A stretch of DNA of 64,000 nucleotides from Prostheceraeus crozeri. Lineage: Eukaryota; Platyhelminthes; Polycladida; Euryleptidae. Each line of letters starts with the position of its first letter. Positions within the stretch are counted from its first letter, which is position 1. The translations under genes were made by a program, and so were the position numbers. The notes under the pieces are model-generated. The model was not told the DNA's origin and did no database searches. It worked only from the letters and a program-made list of their open reading frames with translations. Shown here one piece after another: positions 21,561-33,921 of this stretch. The stretch is taken from NCBI GenBank assembly GCA_907163375.1, contig CAJQUW010014290.1, forward strand, positions 186,001 through 250,000, in the 5' to 3' direction.

Positions 21561-22599
21561 TTATTACTTCAAAGCTTCTAGAATGGAAGGTAAGCTTCAT
21601 GCAATACACAATAGTGGCATAGAAATCGTGCGTATTTATATTAAGATACACTTGTCAACGGCTGAATCATTGGGTAAGAATCAATCACATGTGCAATTCT
21701 AAGCTTTTCATTAGTTGTTCATGCCCCAACTTAGTTCCCGCGTCTGTGCCGTGACCTTAAGTCAATTTCCATTCTAGTAGTACCAGTAGGACCAGTAGAA
21801 CGGGCCGCACATTGGAACAACAATGCACCTTCGAACACGCGTTGCCATGACCGCAACAACTAATATGGTGGCTTCCAAAGCCTGATGATGACAAGGGACT
21901 GTTATCTTGACTGCGTATTTGAGGTCTGCAGTCGTCTGAAACTTGCGATAAAAAGTTTAAACAAACTGAAGATACTCAAAGAATTTACAAAAGAATAAAG
22001 AAAATTCAGGACAACCTAACTCAGAAAAATGTTGCAATGACACTTACATTCAAGACGATACTTTTATATGGGAGAGTTCGATGTTCCCTTACCATTACTC
22101 CTCAGTGGCGGATTATCTTATCAATGTATGAAAAGTGCAGATCAAACTCACTTTTAAAGCAATAAATGACGCCACCTAGAAGGAGTTTGGGAGTCAGAGA
22201 TTTCAAACTGAAGGAATGACCGAACTTCCTAATGTTAAACACACACATTATAGTAAGATCTTTGCAAATAATGAGAAAATATTGTTTTCAGAGCTTTTTA
22301 ATGTGATAAGATTCTAAATGGAGGAATTTCTCTCTGCCGTTTATGCTATCCAATTAATAGTTCTGATTTATGATGATCAATGATAAATTTGTACATGTAA
22401 TATACATTTTTATTCATCTCATTCTGTAAAATTGTGAAGAATCCTCATTACAAATTTCTCATCAAATGTTATCAACGTATTTTCTGTATGATAAAAACTT
22501 TCTGAAGCCAAAAAAATTTGACTTTTCCGTATGGAAGGAATCTTGATTACAAAAAATCTATGTTTTGTTGAGATTGCTTGTGGAGATTCTCTTGATCAT
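21561..22599. other. No gene seen
   Basis: AT-rich spacer between repeat G and a Penelope relic. Nothing was recognised with confidence. Confidence 0.4.
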
Positions 22600-23585
22600 A
22601 TTTAGAAAGAAACGTCTATGTGTTTGCATACAAAACTTATAGGGCACCAGTTTGAAGTGATAATGTCAATTGAGTTATTGACCTCTGTGTGTAAATTTGT
22701 CCAAGAACGTCTGACAGTATAAGCCCTATGTAAAAAAGTGATCAAGTGTCCATGTTTCAAAGCATTGGGACACATCGCTTTATTATTGAGAACAAGATCT
22801 GTATGTTGGCTTCCGATACACGGATGTTTCAAGACTATTGTTAGCTATGTCGATGTCGAACTCCGAGAGAATGGACACCAACTTGCCAACTTTACCCCCA
22901 AATTCCTCAACAAAAATATATTAGGGATGCCAAGATTTGGCATAATGAAAAAGTGGTTTAAAATCATCACCCTCAAAGATCAGCAAGATGACCAGATACC
23001 CTTTATAATATTTCAAATTCATGTAGTTAGTTCTTCGCATGCAAAAATTTGTTTTCAAGAGCACCGATTAGAGTAACTCACAGTAGAAGCCAAAGGACAA
23101 CCCATGACCAGTCCATCAACTTGCTTATAAAGCTTATAATCAAATAAGAAAAGGCCACCTGTTGCAACTCTAAGTAATTGCGCATCAAAGTGTATTTGGA
23201 AATAGGTATGGGTTCATGATTTGTGTTGTCATAAACCAAATTATCTGTCATTTATATAATTTCTTCTGAAGTGATGTTCTCCAACAGACATGTAATATCA
23301 AAGCTGACGAGATACGCATTTTCAGCAGATCCACTCAGTAAATCAGGTAGCTCAGAGATTTCACTGACTGAATAACGAATCGGTATAACAGGAATGATAT
23401 TTTGTAATGATTGCATATCAACCCTGGGACAGGGGGATGTTTGACCTACCCTGGGATACGCGGGACAAGGGTCAGCAAGGTGAGCAAGGTAATATGATTG
23501 TTTGAATATTTGGTCAAGTTATATTAGGCGGTACCGTAGCTGGCAAAATAATGAACTCACTATTGCGCATTCAATGAGCAGAATT
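22600..23585 (-). pseudogene. Penelope-like element reverse transcriptase, decayed
   Basis: On the minus strand, blocks appear in the correct family order. ASYGTA near 23540 corresponds to PIVASYGTAEYNLAKYL. A palm-A-like 'SFDITCLLENI' stretch lies near 23290. LLRVATGGLFLFDYKLYKQV and DGLVMGCPLAS lie near 23180-23080. The end reads LVLNNKAMCPN and then LHRAYTVRRSW near 22700. The last block matches the start of the Penelope frames at 4911-6283. Frame changes and stops separate the blocks, and the GIY-YIG domain is gone. A LINE tail at 23426-23494 interrupts it. Confidence 0.82.
23426..23494 (+). mobile_element. Very short LINE 3' tail inserted in the Penelope relic
   Basis: CCTACCCTGGGATACGCGGG and GGTGAGCAAGG match the last bases of the LINE copy at 13708-14234. 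The fragment interrupts the Penelope reading between blocks that are adjacent in the copy at 47.7-49.1 kb. Flanks TAATGATTG and TAATATGATTG look like an imperfect target duplication. This is an extreme 5' truncation of the same LINE family. Confidence 0.75.
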
Positions 23586-24966
23586 GTGCAGTCTTGAGAA
23601 AAATGTCGACAAAGGTTTGAAACTAATATTTCTACTCTGCACATCGCAAGAATTTTGAAACAAGCGAAAAGATATTTGATCTAAGAGTGAGAATGACATT
23701 TTCAGTCATTAAAGTTATGATTGCATGATTTTGACAAATTTCCTCTTCAAGCCACCGATTTCAATGACAAATATATCAAAAAAGGTTCCAAAAATCGTGC
23801 CTGATTCGTATTGAGACTCAAATGCTTGCAAAAATGTAATTTGTAAATTGAGCGATTTTTGCATTTGTGCCACCTCCCAACAAGCATAACAGCGGTTACA
23901 AGATTATCATAGCTTAATTGAAATCTGATAATGCAAGCTCTCGAGTGATGTGCGGGATGTTGCGTGCGACACGATTGGATGGCATGAGAATCGATTGAAG
24001 TTTGACATATTTTTGGTGATCCGATTTTTTATGATCAACTCTGTGTATCTTTTGAGGAATCAAGTTACTGAAACATACAAAGGTTGTCTTCAGATGATAT
24101 ATTGTACGATATTTCATCAAAATGAAATTTTACATGGAGAGGAATGATAATAATCGCGAATATTTACAAAGCACACTGATAAGCTGCCTTCCCATTCAAT
24201 AATCTATGCTATGATCAATAAAGCTATGCTATGACCAAGATCATAAAAAGATTTTCATTCAAATTCTCCTTGCTGTTGATTGTCTTTCATAGAATATTTT
24301 AATCATAGGTTGCATGTATTCTCACTAATTTGGAGCCGGAATCATGCTCAAACGATAGAATAATTATGCTTCTTTTGACTACCTGTATTGAAATATTCAT
24401 CACTTAACGAAGGAAAGAGAAAGTGCTAGTTTATTTTGAGTCATGCAGCATGGTTCTTTATTAATTCATGACAAAAACTGTTTCAAAACCACTACATCAA
24501 ACCCATGTTTATTGAAAAATGCCGCAAGCAGACTAGATCTTTTAATCATTTTTTAATTATGAGCGAGTTCAATGTTGCATTCATGTTTCATATGTGAATT
24601 TCGGACAAACGCAGAGAAAATCAAAGTGCTCCACATCTTTAGGTGAATGCCATTCCTTTGTGTTTCAAAAATCTTCAAATTGATCATATCCTTTAATCAT
24701 CAATACGTTAAAAAGAGCAATTATATTATCCATTATCCGTTGTGTGTATTCAACAATTTAAGTGTAGATGCATGACTAATATTATGCCTATGCCTATTTG
24801 CTTGGATGCTTCGTGGGATTATTGTGGATTATTGTGAGATGATTTACGTCCAAGAGCTAATCACCAACACATTGTCAAGTGTACAGGCGATCTGCTTTTA
24901 TGGATCATCACTTGACTCACAGCTGATCCATCAGCCACTGTCACAGCTGTGTCGTCTAGAAACGGT
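23586..24966. other. No gene seen
   Basis: AT-rich spacer with short frames only. No repeat or structure was recognised. Confidence 0.4.
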
Positions 24967-25230
24967 CACTAGAAACTGTAGAGTACGAAAGCTGGCTGAT
25001 TTTGACTACGAAAACGATAACAACAAAATGTGCGAAAGCACTATTGCTCGTGCTCATACACTACAAAAGCGACTGGCCTTCCTGTTGGATTATCATTATC
25101 ATCCAATAGTGAAGCCAATCGCTTTCGTAATGTATGAGCACGAACAATAGTGCCTTTGCACATTTTGTTTTTCTCCTTTTGTACATCGGTTTCGTAAGTA
25201 TGTAGCTTTGGTACTACACAGTTTATAGTG
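24967..25230 (+). mobile_element. Palindromic MITE family H, copy 1
   Basis: The ends are CACTAGAAACTG on the left and, on the right, the reverse complement of CACTATAAACTG. Nearly the whole 264 bases folds back on itself, with arm motifs CGAAAGC, GCTCGTGCTCATACACTAC and CCAATAG. The family is shared with the copy at 61158-61429, which lies in the opposite orientation. Frames on both strands inside it are by-products of the palindrome. Target duplication here is unclear; in copy 2 it is TA. Confidence 0.85.
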
Positions 25231-26408
25231 ATATTAAAGCAATAATACAATTTGGTTAATCATGGTTGCTTGTGCTTTCGAGACATTCACATTTGACAGA
25301 AATAATCATGAAATTACTGATGGAGCAGAATAATCATCGATGAACGATAAATCACAGCAATTTATCTTTTCGCTCTTGGTTAGTTTACTGGACTAGAATG
25401 CAAACCAGCTGCTCATTTAAGCACCAATGTCGAGAGGCAAAAGCTTTTCAGACATGAAGCTGCTGTAGATTTTTGTTTTAATTAACCCTTCAGTGTAAAC
25501 CGTGCGCTCCCAATACTACCTCCTATTGTTCTAGACGTTGTGAGTTTCGGAGTTAAGTTATTGTCAGCATAACAATAAGGGTGGAGGTGCTAAATTCTAC
25601 GAATAACTCCAATGCTAGGACGTTGTCGTTAGCAATATATAGTTAGTATATATAGTAGTATATAGTAAGTAGATAATTGAAATTTCAAAGCCTTTAATGT
25701 TGCTCCGGATTCTTGCTAACATTCGAGGGTCCCCACTGTTTTTGATTATCGACTTGTATTCGGAGTTTTTTCAGCTTACTTTTGGAGCGTGCGGTTTGCA
25801 GTGTATCCTCTATTCCGATGGGGGAGAGCGATTCAGCCCTCTGTCACAATTTTCCTGTGAACATCTTACACCTAAGTTGTCTGACCTAGTGCGCATTTGT
25901 GACCTACGTAGCATCTGCGAAATATAATTGACTTTAGCTCACAGGTGTGCCAAATTCACGACCAATTTTGAAAAGTAGGCTTAAAATGTCATGCAGGCCT
26001 AGGCCTACTCCAATTCGTGATGCTTCCGTTCCAACTCTTGTAATGAAATCAGTATATTGAAGCAGTTTTGAAATCTTAATTTGGAATCGCGTCATTGCGA
26101 GCAATTTAGGTCTTCTTATGTAATAGCTTAGGTCTGATTGTCAGGTTACTGGGATCATCCGTATTTACGAGATGTAGAATGTGAAATACATGTCATCGGG
26201 AACGTTGATGGTTGAAGGTAAGCAAACAGCTGATCTCATGGCTGAAACAATTTACAGAATTTGGACAAGTTTCTGATGAAATTTTGAAAAATACCTTTGA
26301 AATGCTATAATAATATCTATAATAAAATATTGTGCAGAATTCTGTTTTTTTAATAACCTGAAGAGTTTGGATCAGATTCAATACCAGTTTTATAAATGAT
26401 AGTATCAC
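25231..26408. other. No recognised gene
   Basis: Contains a 76-codon frame at 25697-25927 without recognisable motifs and a short TATAGTA-rich tract near 25640. No mobile element was recognised. Confidence 0.4.
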
Positions 26409-27000
26409 TTGAACCCGACTATACCAAATTATTGCTTAATCGGTGACTTTGGAATACATCCTATGTGTATTCATTTCTATAAGGCTGTTATCTGTCTTTG
26501 GATAAGAATAATTACAAATAATGGAAGCAGCTTGATTAAACAGGTTTGTAATGCAATCGACATGAGAATATACACATGGAGTTGGAGAATAAACAGATTG
26601 CTTACAAAACTAAACCTATCAAAGCTATGGGATGAACAGCAAACGGCTGATAAAAAAACACACCTGAGAATTGCAAAAGACCGAGTATTTCAATATAATG
26701 GGGTAAAATGGATATCTACAGCAAAAGAAAGCCATCCTGGTCTGACTCATTTAGAACTATGGCAGTTTGAGGAAACCTTGAAATCATATCTGAATTTTAA
26801 TATCGATTGCAATGATGGAAAAATGCTACTAAAATTCAGGACGAAAAATCATCAATTAGATTTTGTTACAGGCAGTTATGGAAATAGATTGCGATATGAA
26901 GAACATCTGTGTGAACTTTGCAATGAACTCTATATCACTTGATGATAGAATGTCCATTGCATCAAAATATATGGCAACAAATTGCACCATTGTTATGTTA
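26409..27000 (+). pseudogene. Non-LTR retrotransposon ORF2 C-terminal relic
   Basis: The frame at 26409-26942 reads GDFGIHPMCIHFYKAVICLW, then ...FRTKNHQL.. and HLCELCNE. A frame change after it reads HLMIECPLHQN. This is the order of the distal ORF2 segment of many LINEs, where 'ELG.yPl.i...' precedes an 'R.NH.L.i..g....R.C..C' cysteine motif and 'H.lleCP'. The catalytic RT core is not present upstream. The element is broken and truncated. I cannot assign a clade. Confidence 0.65.
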
Positions 27001-27986
27001 TTGCGATACGATAGTTGAATTTCATAAATGAATGAAAACCTTGACTCCAAGGCATTTAAAATCCATGACGAAATTTCTTGAAAAAGGTAGCGAATAACGA
27101 ACGCATGGCCATAAAAGAAAGGACACTAAGAATCCGAAGTCTAAGTAAATGCTCAATCATCAACTCTTCACCTTCCTTTGCTAAATTTTTTCAACAGCAC
27201 TAACCGCACGCTGCAATGTATAACACTGTGATTTTGTTTTTTAATGTTTTTTGGAAATAAACAACTATTGACTTTTGAGATATGGATTTATCTAAAGACA
27301 AAAATTGAGTTTTGCTCATTGCATCGACGGCTTCATATCAGAATCTCGACTGCAGATCTCATAATAGTAAAAAAAATTTGTTGTTTAGCAAACATAATAT
27401 TTCTTACTAATTCTTAAATTACTAATTACTATTTCTTTCTTAATTATTAATAAAAAACAAAAAAAAAACTTACAATAACCAAATGCATTTATTTACCAGG
27501 AGCAAAATAAATTGAATTTTCGAGGGACAGTAAAACGGACCACTTTTCCTGGATTTTTTTTGGGTATTGTTTTAGACTAATAAATTGGGCGACTATATTT
27601 ATTTGCAAACAACGTGATGTGGTGACGGTACCACAGGTGGGAAAGAAGCTAATACACATGCAACAAGACAAAATTCTGTGATCGAAATCATTCTGCTCCT
27701 CTGTAAACCACCATTCATAACGAACTGCGCATCATGGCAACAGGTGGCCATTGCTTTGCATTGTCATCAGCACACATGTCATTTCTAGTACCTGAATGTT
27801 ATTAAATGTCGCATTTCTGTAGAATAATCATTTATTGTTGACATGTAATTATAAAGTCATCGTGCTATCGGAAATGGTGATGTTCTCAAAATATAGTGAT
27901 AGCAGCTGCTCATGCATTGCCATTTTGATGAGCTGCTCCGCGGATAATCTGTTGGTTTTTTTTAAATGCTTCACATTACATTCCAG
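27001..27986. other. No gene seen before the CUB exon
   Basis: AT-rich, with an A-rich tract at 27440-27470. If the CUB exon belongs to a spliced gene, this is upstream intron sequence. I could not find the exon encoding the first half of the CUB domain. Confidence 0.4.
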
Positions 27987-28210
27987 ACGCTGCCTTGACT
28001 ACATGCGCGTATACACAAACCTGGATCATTTACAAATCAATGAGAAAGATAGATGGAATACAGAAATTTGTGGACCACGTCGGCAATTGTTTCAGACAAC
28101 ATTCTTTTCCCAACATCATATTCTAATGTTTGAATTTCACACGACTGGATTTTTCGGAAACAATACACGATTTCGTGGATTTAAAGGCACATTTCAGTTT
28201 TTGAAGCGTG
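27987..28210 (+). CDS. Exon encoding the second half of a CUB domain (partial host gene)
   Basis: Coding from RRCLDYMRVYTNL through EICGPRR, QHHILMFEFHTTGFFGN and FRGFKGTFQFL follows the CUB pattern 'C.DY..V..........CG.......s....l.i.F.s.......GF...y'. The exon is bounded by the acceptor TTTTTAAATGCTTCACATTACATTCCAG-type tract ending at 27986 and by the donor GTGAGC from 28211. Its length (224 bases) gives different phases at the two ends. CUB domains are extracellular protein-binding modules. The upstream half and the rest of the gene were not identified; the candidate at 29295 is out of phase for direct joining. The open frame continues upstream of the acceptor by chance. Confidence 0.72.
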
Positions 28211-29294
28211 GTGAGCTTTACATCGATGATAAATTCAAAAACAATTATGCAATCAACTAAACGTACACGACGCGTCCTACAATGATTACTCTCAAATTAG
28301 CTAATGAAGATTCAAATTTATCTCTGGATGATCAGGAGAAGCAACAAGGAATGGGCAAAAAGCTATATTTTTTAAAACTTATTCTACAAATGAACCTTTC
28401 GGAATTTTAAGAATAGGAAAACATGCGATGAGAATTTCAAAGTGGAATTATGTCAAATTAGATGCAGATATGATACGAGGATGCTAGACAAGATATCTAG
28501 AGAGAATTGAAATTTGACACAATTGACCAATCGTCGGAAGATGAAGTAAAGTAGGTGTAAAGTAGGTTCTGCTACACGTAAGCGTAAAGTAGGAAAAAAG
28601 AAGATGTAAAGTCAATTCAGACCGGTCTTCGGCTTCCAGCGTCTTCAAACCGTTGATGGTGACCAAATGGTAACCATCAGTGGTGAAATTTGAATTTAAC
28701 GAACTTTTGACTGTGCAATAATTAGCATTTCGAGTATTGTAAATCTAATAACAGTGTTATCAAATCGTTAAGATCATTTTTCCGAGCTGAAAAATATTTG
28801 CAATATTTGAACTAAGCCTATACTGGTTTGAAATGGTCGATGCTATGAAACATCATCTATCTTGTGCACAAACCAAAATGTGTGAATTAGTGGTCTGCAT
28901 CAGATCGATCAGACCTCCAAGGCTTGTTGTTGATGCATAATACATAATGGCAGAGCCCCACACTGATGTTTCGGTTTAATGCCCGTCATTTTGAATTCTT
29001 TTTTCTCGAAAAGTGTTAGCCTCATGATATTCCAATAGTAATAACTGAAAAGAGCGTATCGTTTGCATTCATCAAATTCGAAATTTTCTTACAAAATACA
29101 TCAGAAACCATCGAGAAATATAATGGGAAATTTTCAAAATGAAACCGCCTCTCCTGTCACACCGTGTGGATCAAGTTGAATTCAGTGAACCATCAAAGTT
29201 AATTGCGATCAAGAAGATGATGTTTTAAAGGCCAGTATGTCAATTGCGTGCAAGTGTCTGATATCACTGAAAACTATAATGTTCTGTAATGCAG
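28211..29294. other. Intron-like spacer
   Basis: No frame or repeat was recognised apart from a small run of GTAAAGTAGG-like units at 28545-28610. Probably intronic if the CUB exon belongs to a gene on the plus strand. Confidence 0.4.
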
Positions 29295-29535
29295 ATCTCT
29301 GATTTTGATTAGATTACAAGACTTGCGTGATATTGAAAAGAAACGGTTCAAAATTCCATCTATTAATCAGACAGGAAATAGAAATTTTCTTGAGGAGTTC
29401 GTTTCGTGCCTGTCTGACATTGAAGAAAGCGGATCTGGAGGTCATTTGAATTATGTATTCATCATGATCACCCACCAATCTGTTTTTCTAATGTTTGTTG
29501 CTGCATTTTTGATACCTGCATTTGCTTCCCCATAA
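29295..29535 (+). CDS. Candidate terminal exon with hydrophobic, GPI-signal-like tail
   Basis: A possible acceptor TGTTCTGTAATGCAG ends at 29294, and the reading that follows is open for about 79 codons to a stop at 29535. The protein has a mixed charged part (DLRDIEKKRF, then FLEEFVSCLSDIEESGSGG) and finishes with a hydrophobic stretch (SVFLMFVAAFLIPAFASP). Small residues followed by a C-terminal hydrophobic tail resemble a GPI-anchor signal. It could end the CUB gene, but it needs a phase that the CUB exon's end does not supply, so another exon would have to intervene. No canonical AATAAA is close by. It may also be chance. Confidence 0.25.
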
Positions 29536-30039
29536 TCCTCACCGATGACTGCTGAACACTTAGTTATCAAGCCAATGTGAAAAATAAGGATTCAATCGGA
29601 AAAAAATCAACTAACAAAAAATCTAATTAACAAATGTTGTCAACTTACATGAAAATACCGGTACTAATTAACGAACGGTACTCATTGATTCGCACTGACA
29701 TACGTGACTTCCTGGGCGTGACGCTGTCCAGATCAGTAGCCTCCTGGCGCGCATGACTCTTTGAAGTGTTTTCTTTCACTCTTTTGGTCATTCTTTTGTC
29801 TCTTGAGATGAACGGTGATTCTTAGACTTTGTACATAGGACGCAGGTTTGTTTATGCAAGAACTATATTTGGATTTGTTGCACCGAGCTCAAGTCATGTA
29901 TGTTATAAGATTAGTAATAATAAATTGATAAATGCAAACATGAAAATACCAAATTATTTACTCAAGAATCTTCTTGGGGAATATGTTAGCCTTATCTTGT
30001 ATTGTTTGATGTTTGTGTCATATCTTATATTTGCTTAAC
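29536..30039. other. No gene seen
   Basis: Spacer. The short frame at 29829-30038 has no recognisable motif. Confidence 0.4.
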
Positions 30040-30195
30040 CCCATCTTTGAAAATAATGTTTTCAAACAGAGTGTCGCATTGTACATTGGATTTAGAACTA
30101 TTTTGAAAAAGCCTGGTTTAAAGGGTAGTTTTAAGCAAGACATTGCGTTCAAGGTGTTGCTTTTGTCCCTCTGGCGAAGCAACTGTTGATATTAT
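30040..30195 (+). repeat. Dispersed repeat K, copy 1
   Basis: Shares TTTGTCCCTCTGGCGAAGCA with 36093-36112 and a preceding series of TTTTAAA/GTTTTAAAA-type units with 35860-36090. A related GTTTTAAAACC-rich stretch is at 53200-53400. Confidence 0.5.
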
Positions 30196-31689
30196 CAATC
30201 ACACGTAACTTATTTGGTAAAAAATAATGTACCAAAGTCGTGTCTTACATAGTCGGTCCACAAACATGGAGGGGAACTAATTCTGACAGCATTTCATAAT
30301 GTGAGCCTTCCGCATCACTACACCCTTTCAAGCTAGTATACATTTTAGTATACATATTATCAACCTCCAGGGGAAGTGTTCTATGTAAATCTCTAATCTG
30401 ATAATTTGCAATATCAGCACGATAACCGTCAATTCGTTGGCATTCACTGTAACATGGTGTTTCTATCTATCCATTTCTAGGACTTTTCTGTCGATTATCA
30501 AGATTGACATCACTAACTTTTGAATAGGCCTATATTGTCTTGGCTATTTTCGTGTTTTGAATGTATTTGGAAAGAGCCAAATAATTGGCTCTTTCCAACT
30601 ACATTCAAAACTAACTCAAATAGTTGATGTTGCTTGATATCAACTGATCCAGATAGTAATATCAAATTATGCAATACAAGTTACTTTGTTGTCTGTTGTC
30701 GGTTGATATAACTATTTATGTGGTTTTCGTAAAGCGTCACTTTATAACACGAGGTCAACTTTCTATGACGAGTGAGCGCCAGCGAAAGAGGAGTCATGGA
30801 GTCATGAAATGTAAATAATGTGTATTCATAAGTAAAGATCAAACTGGCATCATTACTGGGATTAAGGAAACATGCTTGCGGGACAGCGCAAAGGGAGACC
30901 CTATTCCGATGCAAGAAAACCTCTCTATGACAGTTATTACAGTTACTTCTAGGCAATACGCTTCGACGGTTTCAATAAATTTGACAACAATAGTGTTTGA
31001 AATTATTTTATATTGATTTCTCTTGATCGAGTGAGATTGCTTTTGTGAAGCTGATAGATTTCGTATACCGTAGCCAATAGTCATATATAATCATCTACTT
31101 CGGCTCCAAGCATTGAAAAATATTGTGCAAGTAACTGAGAAGCATATTTTCATAATATTGGTAAACTACTAATTAAATAAATGAAAGTAATTTTTCAACA
31201 ATCATTTAGACCCTTTCCAATTATCAAAATTTAATGATGCATACTGAAAATGCGAAAACGAAAACAGCAATATACATGACTCTTTGATTCACTAAGAAAT
31301 ACGCGCATTCAATTCCTTCACAACTGCCGACTTCCAACGGGAAGAGAGAGTCTTCTGAGAAGTGCATTTTGATAAAAATATCAACAAATATCAAAGCACT
31401 CTGTGAAAATGAATTTAAGGATCAATAATATACATTTTACCTACTCAAGAGGAGATGAGATGTTGTGGTGCTGATTATAATATTTCGCTTCGAATGCAAA
31501 TTAAGAAGAGTGATGGAATTGTCGAGTAAATGACATCTTACCTGGGTGGAAAGCATCAGCTGATCTAATAATTGCCATAAGATTGCCTTTCTTATACTAG
31601 ATGAGAAAGCATCGAATCTAGCAGTAGCAACATACAGTTGTTGTCGTTGATCTCCATAATAATGCATCTGATAATGACATTTCATTATT
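30196..31689. other. No gene seen; one strong hairpin
   Basis: Mostly featureless. At 30556-30613 a hairpin has a perfect stem GGAAAGAGCCAA paired with TTGGCTCTTTCC around a 4-base loop, and flanking GAATGTA/TACATTC also pairs. Confidence 0.5.
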
Positions 31690-32110
31690 TTGACCACAGA
31701 ATTAGACAGGTCGTCTCTTCTTCTGTTTGACTAGAAAGGAACATGTATCGTCAATCGAATGGCAGTCAGTTCAATATTAAACACTCGAAATTGTGCGACG
31801 CTTCAGTAACTTATCAACCGGATCACACAGCAAAGAGACACAGTCGATGTCAAGTTCTACAGAGAAGTTTGTGAACCTGCTAACTTTTTTAATAATGATC
31901 CGAGGGCCCAATATTGTCGAGAAAGCTTTAGTGCAATGATCTGAATTCTTCGAATCTGAAGACATCATGGCGATCGGAGCATTTTGAAGGAATTCACAGC
32001 AGTCGGCAAGCGGCGCACGACTATTTTTCCTATCTCTGCAAGGTATTGAAAACTTCTTTTTGCCCACTTAGTACGTTCCTGCATGTGCCATCGTTTTGAA
32101 TCATTCTGCA
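31690..32110 (-). repeat. Dispersed repeat G, copy 2 (possible coding relic)
   Basis: Reverse-oriented homologue of 21040-21560. The frame MGKKKFSIPCRDRKNS and DCCEFLQNAPIA is open here for 96 codons. The other copy reads MGKKKFLMHCRDKKNS and DCCEFLRNSPIA. Unrecognised product. Confidence 0.6.
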
Positions 32111-32761
32111 CTTCTAGCAAATTGATTCGCCTACTCTAATTCTATGATTGAAAGATATTTTATCAAAATGCTTTTATGTAGAGTAAGAAATGTGAATATA
32201 GAGATGAATTTCCTCAATATCGACGGTCACGGTCAGAACTAGTCTCGAGGGGCAAAACGATCAATTCTCCATTGAACGTAATGCAAATTCAAGCCTGAAC
32301 ATTAGCGCCGCATTAAATGTACAATCAGCTAATTTATATCGTGAAGAGTCGAACGGTGTGAATAGTATTTCTTTTTGACGAATATGTCACGGAGAAACAT
32401 TAAGCCAAAGATAGGTAGTTTTCACTTCACATGCCTGTTTCTAATCTGACCATTGAAGTTCGTGGGTTCTCTGATGAGAGCTGCCTCTTCAATGCGCACG
32501 CTCGACAAATCTCATAAGCCAGAGAGAGAGACAAATATGTGTTTCAAGTTCCATCGCTTGCTATCATTGCATGCAATGGCTGGGATAGATAGGATTCTGT
32601 TCATTCTAGACTAAACCAAACGCAAACGAATCTATCTCTGTGGGGTTCATCTTGTAGAGAAAAATCCTTACCAACGTATCAAAAATCTAGGAAAATCCAG
32701 TTAATGGAGCTTTCCACTGAACTTTCCACTTGAAATAACAAGTCTTGTCGAAGTATTTGAG
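32111..32761. other. No gene seen
   Basis: Spacer upstream of a LINE copy. It may hold decayed 5' LINE sequence, but nothing is readable. Confidence 0.4.
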
Positions 32762-32895
32762 CTGATATTCTCGAAACACTGACTGACTATTATTCTGGAA
32801 ATCTTATTGCTGACCCAATCGCCCAACCAATCATTCGTGGCAACAGTTCATTTCCATCCACTCCGTTTGAATTCACCATTTCCGAGGTCTACAGT

Positions 32896-33921
32896 ATGTT
32901 GTCCAATGTAAATCCAAGGAAGGCGACAGGATCTGATCAGATCCCTTCCATTCTGTGGTCAAAGTTGGCTGAGTATTTATGTGTGCCACTGTGTATTCTA
33001 TTCAACTTGTGCCTAGAAGCCGCGGATATACCAACAATGTGGAAACTTGCCGATCTGATTCCATTGCCAAAATCGAAGCCTTCAAATATCTATAATACCA
33101 GACCAATATCCCTACTACCTGTTCCGGAGCGATTAATTGAGCGACGACTCTTGTCCCATTACAAAAGTGACATCCTTGCATTTTTCGGAAGGTCTCAATA
33201 CGGCTATCGACCGAGAAGTTCGACGACGTGTGCATTACTCCATCTTGAGGATTTCGTGACGAAAAGCCTCCAAAAGAAAGAAGTAAGCTGCTGTCATCTG
33301 GTCACCATCGACTTTGAAAAAGGCTTTGACAATCTTTCTCACAACATCCTGCTACAAAAACTTCAGCTAAGAAAAGTGGATTCATTCTTTACTGCTTTTG
33401 TGAGCAATTACCTGCAGAGGAGATCCCAGCGTGTCAGATGGATGAATGACTTCAGCAGTGTTAAGGCTGTATCCAGTGGAATACCTCAAGGTTCATCAAT
33501 TGGGACGATTTTATTCTCCTTCTATGTTTCCTACCTTGATGCATGTTTCCCCGCGAGTGATGAAACGCTGCTGATGAGTTATGCAGACGATGTAACATTA
33601 TGCTCCGCCATTGACAAAGGCTGTTCTGTCAGTCCTCTTTCGTCAATCTTGGAAAGTATTGAGAAATGGACCATGGAGAATAAAATGGTTATAAAAACTG
33701 AAAAATGCCATCAATTATTCATCACGCAGAATAAGGCGCTCGATCATTCAAACCTTTGCTTATCTGGTATCACTGAGTGTGATAACATTCGGCTCCTGGG
33801 CATCACCATCGACACAAAGTTAAACTGGAATAAACACATTGAAATACTGTGCAAGAAGGCATCATCAAAAACCTACCTTGCGTCAGCTCAAGCCTTTCAT
33901 GACCAAGCATCAGCTTTGTGA
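32896..33921 (+). pseudogene. LINE reverse transcriptase (CR1-like), one frameshift from complete C-terminus
   Basis: 341 codons. RT blocks run in order: NPRKATGSDQIPS, then ADLIPLPKS, RPISLLPV, SQYGYRPRSSTTCALLHL, VTIDFEKGFDNLSH (palm A, D139), SSGIPQGSSIGTILFSFYVS (block B), MSYADDVTLCS (YADD at 229-232), WTMENKMVIKTEKC (block D) and IRLLGITIDTKLNWNKHI. The usual palm-A phenylalanine context FDKAFD is FEKGFD here, a small departure. At about 33870 the reading passes to the next frame, where LRQLKPF, ..YFSCVRSILEYCSPLFVS and the C-terminal part continue to 34279. That break means it cannot make a full ORF2 product. Confidence 0.93.

Noticed and set aside
30556-30613. Histone-mRNA-type 3' stem-loop or CRISPR-like hairpin
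   Set aside because: The stem GGAAAGAGCCAA and its loop do not match the histone consensus, there is no neighbouring histone gene, and it is a single occurrence.
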